NCBI GenBank assembly: GCA_964388055.1
Contig: CAYLXU010000027.1
Location: 1-10,986 of the forward strand
Source of the DNA: CAYLXU01 sp964388055
GTDB taxonomy: Bacteria; Patescibacteriota; Minisyncoccia; UBA6257; JACRHW01
Direction: 5' to 3'
Length of the DNA stretch: 10,986 nucleotides
Made by a program: the position numbers and the translations under genes. The notes under the pieces are model-generated. The model ran no database searches. It saw only the letters and a list, made by a program, of their open reading frames with translations, and was not told the origin of the DNA. Shown here piece by piece: positions 6,068 to 10,986 of this stretch (its first letter is position 1; each line of letters starts with the position of its first letter).

Positions 6068-6892
6068 TTATATAAATTGAAGCATAAGTGCGCGTTTCTC
6101 GGCACGTGTTGTATCCAACGCATCCTTCATATCGTGAGGATAGATCCATTTATGCCCTGCAAGTTCACCCTTCTGAAGAATAATTTTCCCTGTGCCGCTG
6201 TAAAAAAGTTTGAAGAAAAAGTATCGTTTCCCCTTCACAAAACCGCGTTTGTCCTTCCGCCCAGGCTCAGCAGCGAGGTCTGCACTTCCACAATAAGAAA
6301 GAAATCTCAGTTGATCCTTCCAAAGACCAACTTCTTCATTAACCTCACGATACAACGCATTGATTATGTTCTCATCCTGCTCAATTCCACCCTGGGGAAA
6401 TAACCAATCATTCATATTCTTTGCAGACTGAACAACAAAAACTCTCCCCAATGCATCATAGATTACTGCGACAGCCACCGGACGAAATTCTTTCTGCTCG
6501 TGGGCATCCTGGACTTCTCGCAAGAGAGAAGAAGCAATCTTCTCTTCCTCTTCTCTTTGTGTTCTCCAAAACAACCAATATGCTTCTCTCCCTCGATTAC
6601 TCAATCTCAACTCGTTGTAATCGGTATATCCCCACTGAGGAGTCCCCTCTACATAGCCTTCTTCGCGCAACCGTTGCACCACTCGCGAGGTAATTTGATA
6701 GTGCGTGCTTGAGGTAAACTCCTCTCCGGTATACCCAGAGGTATATACCGCAACCTCAACATACGGCTCTGGCCTTCGCCCCAAAAATAAGCAACGTAAC
6801 GTACTGTCATTGTAGTTACCCACAAGAAGTCTTAAAACTTCCATTTCATCATCAATGGGAATGTCGTTTCCATAAGGTTTCGTATATGGCAT
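6068..6892 (-). CDS. Nudix hydrolase with N-terminal winged-helix-like region
   Basis: The ATG at 6892 is preceded by GGGGG 5 nt away, giving 274 aa; a GTG at 6904 in frame is less likely. The C-terminal half (about 137-265) is a Nudix domain with a complete Nudix box from Gly168 to Leu190, fitting G-x5-E-x7-RE-V-x-EE-x-G-L. The preceding WLFPQGGI resembles RppH/Ap4A-hydrolase enzymes, which remove pyrophosphate from RNA 5' ends or dinucleoside polyphosphates. The N-terminal half includes HYQITSRVVQRLREEGYVE and NELRLSNRGREAYW (about 64-106), which looks like a winged helix, then a charged helix QREEEEKIASSLLREVQ. Such a layout could mean nucleic-acid targeting or ligand-sensing transcription control. 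The Nudix call is sure; the substrate and winged-helix role are inferred. Confidence 0.9.
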   Translation of the reverse strand: MPYTKPYGNDIPIDDEMEVLRLLVGNYNDSTLRCLFLGRRPEPYVEVAVYTSGYTGEEFTSSTHYQITSRVVQRLREEGYVEGTPQWGYTDYNELRLSNRGREAYWLFWRTQREEEEKIASSLLREVQDAHEQKEFRPVAVAVIYDALGRVFVVQSAKNMNDWLFPQGGIEQDENIINALYREVNEEVGLWKDQLRFLSYCGSADLAAEPGRKDKRGFVKGKRYFFFKLFYSGTGKIILQKGELAGHKWIYPHDMKDALDTTRAEKRALMLQFI

Positions 6893-6980
6893 ACAATCCC
6901 CCACTTTTTCAAGTTACCGCTCTTACAATAGCGAATCGCAATAAAAATACAAGAGAAGTATAAAAGTTCAGCAAAATGAA

Positions 6981-7004
6981 AAGACACCCACGATGGAGTG
7001 CCTC
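6981..7004 (-). terminator. Terminator of the GC-rich orphan gene
   Basis: On the minus strand GAGGCACTC pairs with GGGTGTCTT over 9 bp using G-T wobbles, with loop CATCGT, followed by TTTCATTTTG. On the plus strand the wobbles become mismatches, so the minus strand is the functional one. It sits about 40 nt after the stop at 7043. Confidence 0.65.
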
Positions 7005-7042
7005 TTTTTTACACCTTATTCAGTTTTTAGGAGTTCGGCGAG

Positions 7043-7633
7043 CTAGTCGCCCTTGCCGCGCTTGCCCTTCTTGTCGTTGGACTTGCGCTCTTGCCTCTCG
7101 GCGCGAGCCTCCTCCTTCGACTTCCGGGGACCGGAGCGCTTGGGACGCCTCTCAACGACCTTCTCCTTCGGCATCACGATGGTGCTAGCCACCACGACAC
7201 CCCCGAAGATCTCGCGATGCTTCCTCTGAACCGTTACAGCCCCCTCTCCCTCGCCCTCGATGGTCTCGGTCGTCCCGAAAGAACCACCTGCGAAGGTCCT
7301 CGCCCCGATGGCATTTCTGCCAATCTCGGTAACGTGGACGTTCCGGGAAGTACGACCATCCCTCACGATGAGCTGAAGGCCAAGAGCCTCCTCAACGACG
7401 TTTCCGTCATCGTCCTTCTCCACGGGAACACGCCCCATGGTTGCCGGAACGAGGACGTTCACATCATCCATGTCCTTGAGGGACTCCTCTTCCTCCTTCT
7501 TCACCTCGAAGATGGGCTTGCCGTCCTTCTCGCCCACCTTCTCCTTCCAGCTCCGCGTCACCTTGGTCTGGAGGAACCGCGAGATACGCTGTCCCACCTC
7601 CTTCTTTTCGATGTTCTCGGCTGTGGCAGTCAT
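7043..7633 (-). CDS. GC-rich orphan gene, basic-tailed protein of unknown function
   Basis: I do not recognise this 196-aa protein. The ATG at 7633 is chosen because AGGAGG lies 10 nt upstream; the frame is open further, to about 7684, but that would run across the promoter. The N-terminus is acidic/basic mixed (ENIEKKEVGQRISRFLQTK). The middle (about 56-155) is beta-rich, with VNVLVPATMGRVPVEKDDDG, LGLQLIVRDGRTSRNVHV and a Gly-rich FAGGSFGTTETIEGEGEG. The last 40 residues are a very basic tail (RRPKRSGPRKSKEEAR to the end) suited to RNA or DNA contact. No signal peptide or membrane segment. Base composition is unusual: I counted 74 G+C in 120 bases at 7141-7260 against 26 in 60 at 8461-8520. 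It has its own strong promoter, Shine-Dalgarno and terminator, pointing to a high-expression monocistronic gene. Confidence 0.78.
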   Translation of the reverse strand: MTATAENIEKKEVGQRISRFLQTKVTRSWKEKVGEKDGKPIFEVKKEEEESLKDMDDVNVLVPATMGRVPVEKDDDGNVVEEALGLQLIVRDGRTSRNVHVTEIGRNAIGARTFAGGSFGTTETIEGEGEGAVTVQRKHREIFGGVVVASTIVMPKEKVVERRPKRSGPRKSKEEARAERQERKSNDKKGKRGKGD

Positions 7634-7665
7634 TTGCGCACAACCTCCTTTCGTTTGATGTTGTA

Positions 7666-7694
7666 ATGCTATCATAAAACGCAAAAAAAGTCAA
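7666..7694 (-). promoter_or_regulatory. Promoter of the GC-rich orphan gene
   Basis: On the minus strand there is -35 TTGACT (7694-7689), a 17-nt spacer and -10 TAGCAT (7671-7666), with the extended TGA just before. Predicted start near 7659 leaves a 26-nt leader that carries the AGGAGG Shine-Dalgarno. Confidence 0.7.
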
Positions 7695-7765
7695 GTGTTT
7701 TTCCCTCTCCAGAGGTACGGTAGAATAAGGAAGTCGCAAGACTAAAACAAAGCTTTAAAAATACT

Positions 7766-8251
7766 ATGGGTAACAAATCTATTCTTCTTGTAATTTTAGC
7801 GCTCCTACTAATTGGGGGCGGGGTTTATTTCTATGCCCAACAAAAGGCAGAAACCGGACCACAGGACATTAAAGTAGGATCAGAAATACAAAAAGAGGAC
7901 ACCCAACAACCCTCTCCTTCCACAAAAACGAATCTTAAAAACAACATCATCACCTATACCGACTCTGGCTTTGAACCTAATTCCCTTAGCATCAACACAG
8001 GAGAAATGGTGACATTTGAAAACAGAAGCTCAAAAAACCTGTGGATTGCCTCCGCGATGCACCCTACCCACCGCGGATATCCCGGATCAGATATTGAAAA
8101 GTGTGGAACAGATAAGGCAATCGGCATTTTTGACGCTTGCAAGGGATTTGCACCCAACACATTCTGGACTTTTACCCTTAGTGAAAAGGGGGATTGGAAG
8201 TATCATAACCACTTGAATTCTCAACATTTTGGAGGTATTACCGTACAATAG
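7766..8251 (+). CDS. Membrane-anchored cupredoxin-domain protein
   Basis: This 161-aa protein has an N-terminal anchor (SILLVILALLLIGGGVYFY, residues 5-23), a polar linker to about residue 58, then a cupredoxin-type beta sandwich outside the membrane. The domain shows ITYTDSGFEPNSLSINTGEMVTFENRSS, the first His region SAMHPTHRGYPGSD (His99, His102), paired Cys113 and Cys125, and the closing WKYHNHLN (His147, His149) with His154 near the end. In classic blue copper proteins a Cys sits where Tyr146 is here, so a type 1 blue site is unlikely. A His-rich site, or a loss of copper binding with Cys113-Cys125 as a disulfide, is more plausible. No Shine-Dalgarno is visible. The PRTase-like gene begins 6 nt after its stop, so the two are co-transcribed. 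Confidence 0.85.
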   Translation: MGNKSILLVILALLLIGGGVYFYAQQKAETGPQDIKVGSEIQKEDTQQPSPSTKTNLKNNIITYTDSGFEPNSLSINTGEMVTFENRSSKNLWIASAMHPTHRGYPGSDIEKCGTDKAIGIFDACKGFAPNTFWTFTLSEKGDWKYHNHLNSQHFGGITVQ

Positions 8252-8257
8252 CACGTC

Positions 8258-9028
8258 ATGAAGGAATCTGTACCACAACCTGCGCAAGAAGGGAGAGAAT
8301 CTCACGCAATGCTTCCCGAAATCGAAGAACTACGCGAACCCGCCAAAAGACTCCTAGAACAACTGCGCCCGCACCTTGAAAAGGGAGAATACCAACTCAT
8401 CGTGGGGCACGACTCCTCTGGGAGGATTCCTACTCTGTTACTCCAACGAGTTATTAAGGAAGTGTATAAAAAAGGCGGACACAAAATCCCACCTATCGTG
8501 TTTTTTGCGCCACGATTACCTAATATGACAAAAGTTGAGTATGAGGAATATAAAGAAGCAGAGTCCCTCAAGATAGACCCATGGGCAAAATATGTTAAAA
8601 AATATATTCTTCCTTCGCTTCCTCAAGAAAAACCGATAAAAATACTCATCGTTACAGATACAGTCACAAGAGGAAATTCTATTCTTAATACCGAAAAAGT
8701 GCTCAAGACACTCGGAAGAGAGGATATTAGTGCCGATGTTGCAACTATTGGTCTTGATGGTTCAGCTCGAAACGAAAACACAAGAAATTGGCTAGGGAAA
8801 AAACTGGGCGGACAAATCTTTTATGGCCAGGGAATAACTCCTTGGATCTACCAAAAAGAAGAACTGAGTGGCGTACAACAGGCATATCCAAAATCTCAAC
8901 CATTCGCAAATGTTTTGCGTGAACATCCAAAAATGACGCAAGAACGTAATCCTCAACGTGCACGAGAAGATACAGAATTACTCGCCAAAGAACTCCTCGA
9001 ATGGTACGAAAGAAAATTTAAAGTTTAA
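8258..9028 (+). CDS. Phosphoribosyltransferase-like protein
   Basis: This is a 256-aa soluble protein. Its central PRPP-binding-like loop ILIVTDTVTRGNSI (residues 129-142) has the hydrophobic strand, acidic pair position and Gly/Ser turn of type I phosphoribosyltransferases. Canonical loops have two acidic residues in a row (DD or ED); here it is TDT, so catalysis is uncertain. A second conserved-looking element is LIVGHDSSGRIPTLLLQRVI (47-66), which resembles the PRTase N-terminal substrate region. The start could be ATG 8258 or Met18 (ATG 8309), where MLPEIEELREPAKRLL begins the folded part. It is translated 6 nt after the cupredoxin gene. The C-terminal 45 residues are charged and helical. 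I infer a PRTase-fold protein of unknown substrate. Confidence 0.75.
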   Translation: MKESVPQPAQEGRESHAMLPEIEELREPAKRLLEQLRPHLEKGEYQLIVGHDSSGRIPTLLLQRVIKEVYKKGGHKIPPIVFFAPRLPNMTKVEYEEYKEAESLKIDPWAKYVKKYILPSLPQEKPIKILIVTDTVTRGNSILNTEKVLKTLGREDISADVATIGLDGSARNENTRNWLGKKLGGQIFYGQGITPWIYQKEELSGVQQAYPKSQPFANVLREHPKMTQERNPQRAREDTELLAKELLEWYERKFKV

Positions 9029-9133
9029 AAATCAAAATGAAAAATGACAATGTAAAATTTAAAATGAATTGGTCTTAAAATCATCCCAAAGGGATACCAT
9101 AATTTTACATTTTGAGATTTACATTTTGCATTT
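9029..9133. repeat. AT-rich imperfect inverted repeat between convergent genes
   Basis: The left arm (9029-9061) and the reverse complement of the right arm (9100-9133) align over about 33 nt, sharing CAAAATG and AATGTAAAATT. The centre contains a separate hairpin ATCCC-AAA-GGGAT (9083-9095). It fills the gap between two convergent stop codons, so it probably ends both transcripts. It also resembles AT-rich intergenic repeats I associate with CPR genomes (recollection). Confidence 0.7.
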
Positions 9134-9797
9134 ATTTAATACATACCGATTTCTCATATCGGTATTTTTCTTTCCCATCATCTATTACAAGCACAACTGA
9201 AAACTCTCCAGACTTATTATATGTATGTGCAAGAGAAAGATCCCTTCCCTCCGGCACCTTCTGCTCCTCCTCCTTTTCACCATCTCCCCAATCAACAATT
9301 GCTTTAAACTCTGTTTTTGTGGCCGTAACTACGCGAATCGCATAGCGTATCTCCTCCCCTTTGTCATAAAGCGGGCAAAACGTGATTGCAGCATCAGAAG
9401 AACGCCCAGAAAGAACCGCAGCCTTCTCCTCCGTAGAAAACTGGGTTTTTTCAAAAAAAATCACAGGCTCAACTAAACCAGATGCTTCCTCCACAACATC
9501 TGGGAGACGCTCTTCTACGCCCAAGGACTCCCCCAATGCACGAACTCCGCTCTCCACACTAGACCGCATTGCCTGATAAGCACCCTTGCGAACACTCTTA
9601 GAAATTTCATCAGTAAAAGGCTTTATATCATTTGCACGTTCATACACATAATCTCGTGTATCACCTAAAACGTTTCCCAAAAAAGATCCAAGCTTCGAAA
9701 AAATCATGCCCGTTTGTCCAGAAGAAAAAACCCCCATCTTCATGAAAGTAAAATACCCTACCACCATCAAAACAAGCAGAAAGAAAAACTTTTTCAT
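9132..9797 (-). CDS. Membrane-anchored protein with PKD-like domain
   Basis: This 221-aa protein starts at ATG 9797. It begins with a signal anchor (KKFFFLLVLMVVGYFTFMKMG, about residues 2-22) without an obvious cleavage site, so the rest probably faces outward, tethered to the membrane. Residues 30-110 are amphipathic and helical. Residues 150-218 form a PKD-like beta sandwich: FKAIVDWGDGEKEEE, then LAHTYNKSGEFSVVLVIDD. The WGDG, HTY and G-x-F-x-V order is the PKD signature. Cys141 and Cys219 bracket this domain and could form a disulfide. PKD domains usually mediate adhesion or spacing on surface proteins. The own promoter lies immediately upstream with almost no leader and no Shine-Dalgarno. 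The domain call is good; its partner is unknown. Confidence 0.82.
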   Translation of the reverse strand: MKKFFFLLVLMVVGYFTFMKMGVFSSGQTGMIFSKLGSFLGNVLGDTRDYVYERANDIKPFTDEISKSVRKGAYQAMRSSVESGVRALGESLGVEERLPDVVEEASGLVEPVIFFEKTQFSTEEKAAVLSGRSSDAAITFCPLYDKGEEIRYAIRVVTATKTEFKAIVDWGDGEKEEEQKVPEGRDLSLAHTYNKSGEFSVVLVIDDGKEKYRYEKSVCIK

Positions 9798-9812
9798 ATA
9801 AGAATTATCTTT

Positions 9813-9822
9813 ATTATAACAA
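9813..9822 (-). promoter_or_regulatory. Extended -10 promoter of the PKD-protein gene
   Basis: On the minus strand a perfect TATAAT (9818-9813) is preceded by TGT (extended -10). No good -35 is visible at 17 nt. Predicted start near 9806 leaves a leader of about 9 nt. Confidence 0.6.
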
Positions 9823-9832
9823 ATATAGATAA

Positions 9833-9851
9833 ACCCCGCTTTTCACGGGGT
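9833..9851 (-). terminator. Probable terminator of the HD-hydrolase operon
   Basis: ACCCCG and CGGGGT pair around CTTTTCA (plus-strand reading). On the minus strand the hairpin is followed by TTTATCTATATTTG, a weak T-tract, and it lies 13 nt after the stop of the 58-aa gene. The hairpin immediately precedes the PKD-gene promoter. Confidence 0.55.
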
Positions 9852-9864
9852 ACCATTTTTTATC

Positions 9865-10041
9865 TTAGTGATCCTCTATCCATTCATTCGCTTCCTCATA
9901 CATGCGTCTTACTTCTGGAGTCCACTGCGGATCAATGATCAAATTTCCGCAAGAACTCTTCAAATATCGATCTCCACGATGCCATTCATGCCCTACAATG
10001 TGGGTACGAACTTCATCTTCGTAATATTCATCACCGCTCAT
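9865..10041 (-). CDS. 58-aa mini-protein, third gene of the HD operon
   Basis: The frame runs MSGDEYYEDEVRTHIVGHEW and ends NEWIEDH. It is supported by GGAGG 9 nt before the ATG and by a hairpin just after the stop. It is very acidic, with His14, His18, His21 and a lone Cys31, and no membrane segment. The central HEWHRGDRYLKSSCGNLIIDPQWTPEVRRMYEE looks like a small folded beta-alpha unit. It follows the 33-aa gene by 44 nt on the same strand. It shares with that mini-protein an acidic start, an E-(I/V)-R-x-H core and a W-H pair, so the two may be distant relatives. No family recognised. Confidence 0.65.
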   Translation of the reverse strand: MSGDEYYEDEVRTHIVGHEWHRGDRYLKSSCGNLIIDPQWTPEVRRMYEEANEWIEDH

Positions 10042-10085
10042 TTTCTCTCACCTCCATTTCTCTTCTTGCTTTTTAATGCCACTCC

Positions 10086-10187
10086 TTATCCGTTTTCAGA
10101 GGTATCAATGTGCCACCATGGATGCCGTATTTCATTCGTCCACCAAATATCTCCGGAACCGAATACGGGGTCGTCTTGATAAACCAT
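10086..10187 (-). CDS. 33-aa Trp-rich mini-protein coupled to the HD hydrolase
   Basis: The frame MVYQDDPVFGSGDIWWTNEI continues RHPWWHIDTSENG and stops at 10086. The evidence is positional: GGAGG stands 7 nt before the ATG, and the ATG overlaps the TAA of the HD gene as TAATG, a classic translational-coupling arrangement. Four Trp in 33 residues (two WW pairs) are striking for a random frame. It is too short for an enzyme and has no membrane segment; it could be a regulator of the hydrolase, a leader-type peptide or a chance frame with a useful ribosome site for the next gene. The first is my preferred reading, without proof. Confidence 0.55.
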   Translation of the reverse strand: MVYQDDPVFGSGDIWWTNEIRHPWWHIDTSENG

Positions 10188-10723
10188 TACGCCACCTCCT
10201 TCCGTGTGGGTTGAACACACAGAGCCTTTGCAATTATCACAATATTCAGATTCCCGTACTCCTTTTCGACTTTTACGATCAACTTTCTCACATATTCCAT
10301 GTATTTCTCGCGCCTTTCCTCAGGCATCCAACTCGCATCAAACACGTTTGATACCTTGTCATAAAGCTTGAGGAGTAAAATTTCTTTCCCTCGTTCCCAC
10401 ACATGTTCCATCTCCTCCGCAGTACCACCATAGAATGTCATACCATCTACAAGCCGGCACACACGCTCCGAAACACCTAGCGGCATACCCGCAGTCGTAT
10501 CTTCAAGAATATCGTGGTAAAAGAGCGCCTCAGCATAATCATATCGATCTTCCTCAGGAATCCCACTCTCATGAAGCACCATAAGACCACACCAGGTTGG
10601 ATGAACCGCATACGGTGTCTTCCCATCCCATTTACGAACTCGCTTTTGAGGCGTCTTCGCCCATGCTTCGTGTGCGGCAAAAGTCTTGTAGATCGCGTTG
10701 ATAATATCTTCGGCAGTTCTCAT
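10187..10723 (-). CDS. HD-domain hydrolase of the SpoT/MESH1 type
   Basis: This 178-aa single-domain metal-dependent phosphohydrolase has the motif order of (p)ppGpp hydrolases: His41 (YAVHPTWCGLMVL), His70-Asp71 with Glu74-Asp75 (ALFYHDILEDT), and Asp122 in LLLKLYDKVSNV, which equals the KLADRLHN motif. The length matches stand-alone MESH1/SAH enzymes, and no synthetase, TGS or ACT domain follows. The likely substrate is therefore (p)ppGpp or a related nucleotide, but several HD relatives act on other nucleotides. Start ATG 10723 is preceded by AAGGAG about 8 nt away. The stop overlaps the start of a 33-aa gene and a 58-aa gene follows, making a three-gene minus-strand operon. A possible promoter (AAGACA, 17 nt, TATGCT) lies near 10762-10790 but is weak. 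Confidence 0.85.
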   Translation of the reverse strand: MRTAEDIINAIYKTFAAHEAWAKTPQKRVRKWDGKTPYAVHPTWCGLMVLHESGIPEEDRYDYAEALFYHDILEDTTAGMPLGVSERVCRLVDGMTFYGGTAEEMEHVWERGKEILLLKLYDKVSNVFDASWMPEERREKYMEYVRKLIVKVEKEYGNLNIVIIAKALCVQPTRKEVA

Positions 10724-10798
10724 AGGGTGTCTCTCCTTATATATTTGTCATTGTGCTGCCCTCAGCATAATTCAAAAAGTACATTTTGTCTTAAAAAT

Positions 10799-10814
10799 TT
10801 TACAAAATTGTAAA
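10799..10814. repeat. Palindrome TTTACAAAATTGTAAA
   Basis: Perfect 7-bp inverted repeat with 2-nt centre in the divergent intergenic region between the HD operon and the right-end gene. It could be a regulator binding site for either promoter; AT-rich context makes chance possible. Confidence 0.4.
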
Positions 10815-10841
10815 CAAAAAAGGCCTGTAAGTACGATTTTA

Positions 10842-10870
10842 TTGCAAAAACAATACATTTATGTTAATAA
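10842..10870 (+). promoter_or_regulatory. Plus-strand promoter at the right edge
   Basis: There is a -35 TTGCAA at 10842-10847, a 17-nt spacer and a -10 TAATAA at 10865-10870, with the extended TG at 10862-10863. This matches the style of the tRNA-Leu promoter. Predicted start is near 10877. Confidence 0.5.
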
Positions 10871-10897
10871 AAAGTGTAATATATGAGTACACTTTTT
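10869..10897. promoter_or_regulatory. Inverted repeat: operator or bidirectional terminator
   Basis: AAAAAGTGTA (10869-10878) pairs with TACACTTTTT (10888-10897) around a 9-nt centre. On the plus strand it ends in a T-run like a terminator. It also covers the predicted transcription start of the edge gene, which would suit an operator or an attenuator. Confidence 0.5.
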
Positions 10898-10907
10898 TAT
10901 TTTATCT

Positions 10908-10986
10908 ATGAATCCACAAGAAATTCTCTTAATCCCTATCCGTGGCAGGGTTTTGCCCCAACACTTCGCGGGCATGCACCAGGTTT
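10908..10986 (+). CDS. Possible gene start running off the window
   Basis: An ATG at 10908 opens a frame (MNPQEILLIPIRGRVLPQHF and onwards) that stays open to the last base. It follows a candidate promoter by about 30 nt. No Shine-Dalgarno is visible, and only 26 codons can be read, so the product cannot be identified. Confidence 0.35.
   Translation, partial: MNPQEILLIPIRGRVLPQHFAGMHQV

Noticed and set aside
5697..6149. 150-codon minus-strand open frame over msrB
   Set aside because: It is opposite a complete MsrB with all catalytic and zinc residues; its own product has no recognisable feature.
7043..7684. Longer version of the GC-rich gene starting near 7684
   Set aside because: That extension crosses the -10 and the AGGAGG; the ATG at 7633 has the ribosome site and a better composition match.
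7698..7726. Promoter for the cupredoxin gene with TAGAAT at 7721
   Set aside because: The -10 is fair but there is no -35 at 16-18 nt and no extended TG; support is too weak.

Overview
The window looks like chromosomal DNA of a small-genome bacterium, most likely a Patescibacteria/CPR member of the Parcubacteria type. This is an inference. It rests on recognisable protein styles (a very long Cys-rich exported protein with CPSGQYWD-type modules, a membrane-anchored cupredoxin with a YHNH site, a PRTase-like protein with a GHDSSGR motif, a PI3/4-kinase-like protein followed by a small companion), short intergenic gaps, moderate GC of about 43% where I counted it, and frequent absence of Shine-Dalgarno sequences. 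The recognisable promoters share one style: a -35 resembling TTGACA or TTGCAA and an extended -10 (TGnTAnnnT). No marker gene settles the taxonomy.

Layout. Bases 2-915 (+) hold the C-terminal part of a PI3/4-kinase-like protein and an 84-aa companion. Bases 926-1340 hold two class II tRNA genes, tRNA-Leu(CAA) and tRNA-Ser(GCT), each with its own promoter, separated by a terminator and a long perfect inverted repeat. Bases 1346-2006 (-) are an ArsR-family regulator and thioredoxin operon with a strong promoter and an operator-like palindrome at the start codon. Bases 2061-about 5600 (-) are one very large Cys-rich exported protein that appears split by a -1 frameshift near 4800. Bases 5676-6056 (+) encode MsrB. 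Bases 6068-6892 (-) encode a Nudix hydrolase with an N-terminal winged-helix-like region. Bases 7043-7694 (-) hold a GC-rich orphan gene with a strong promoter and Shine-Dalgarno. Bases 7766-9028 (+) pair a membrane-anchored cupredoxin with a PRTase-like protein. A cruciform-forming AT-rich repeat at 9029-9133 separates this pair from a convergent membrane-anchored PKD-domain protein (9132-9797, -). Bases 9833-10723 (-) are a compact operon of a SpoT/MESH1-like HD hydrolase followed by two mini-proteins of 33 and 58 aa, the first joined by a TAATG overlap. The last 150 bases hold a probable plus-strand promoter, palindromes and the first codons of a possible gene running off the end.

How the parts may work together. 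MsrB repairs methionine sulfoxide and is normally recycled by thioredoxin, which is also encoded here. The thioredoxin is under an ArsR-type regulator carrying a CxC metalloid/thiol motif. Together with the exported cupredoxin and the Cys-rich surface protein, this gives the window a redox flavour. The most interesting local unit is the HD hydrolase with its two coupled mini-proteins. The most informative anomalies are the split giant gene with its non-standard start, the GC-rich orphan gene, and promoters so close to their genes that leaders are nearly absent.
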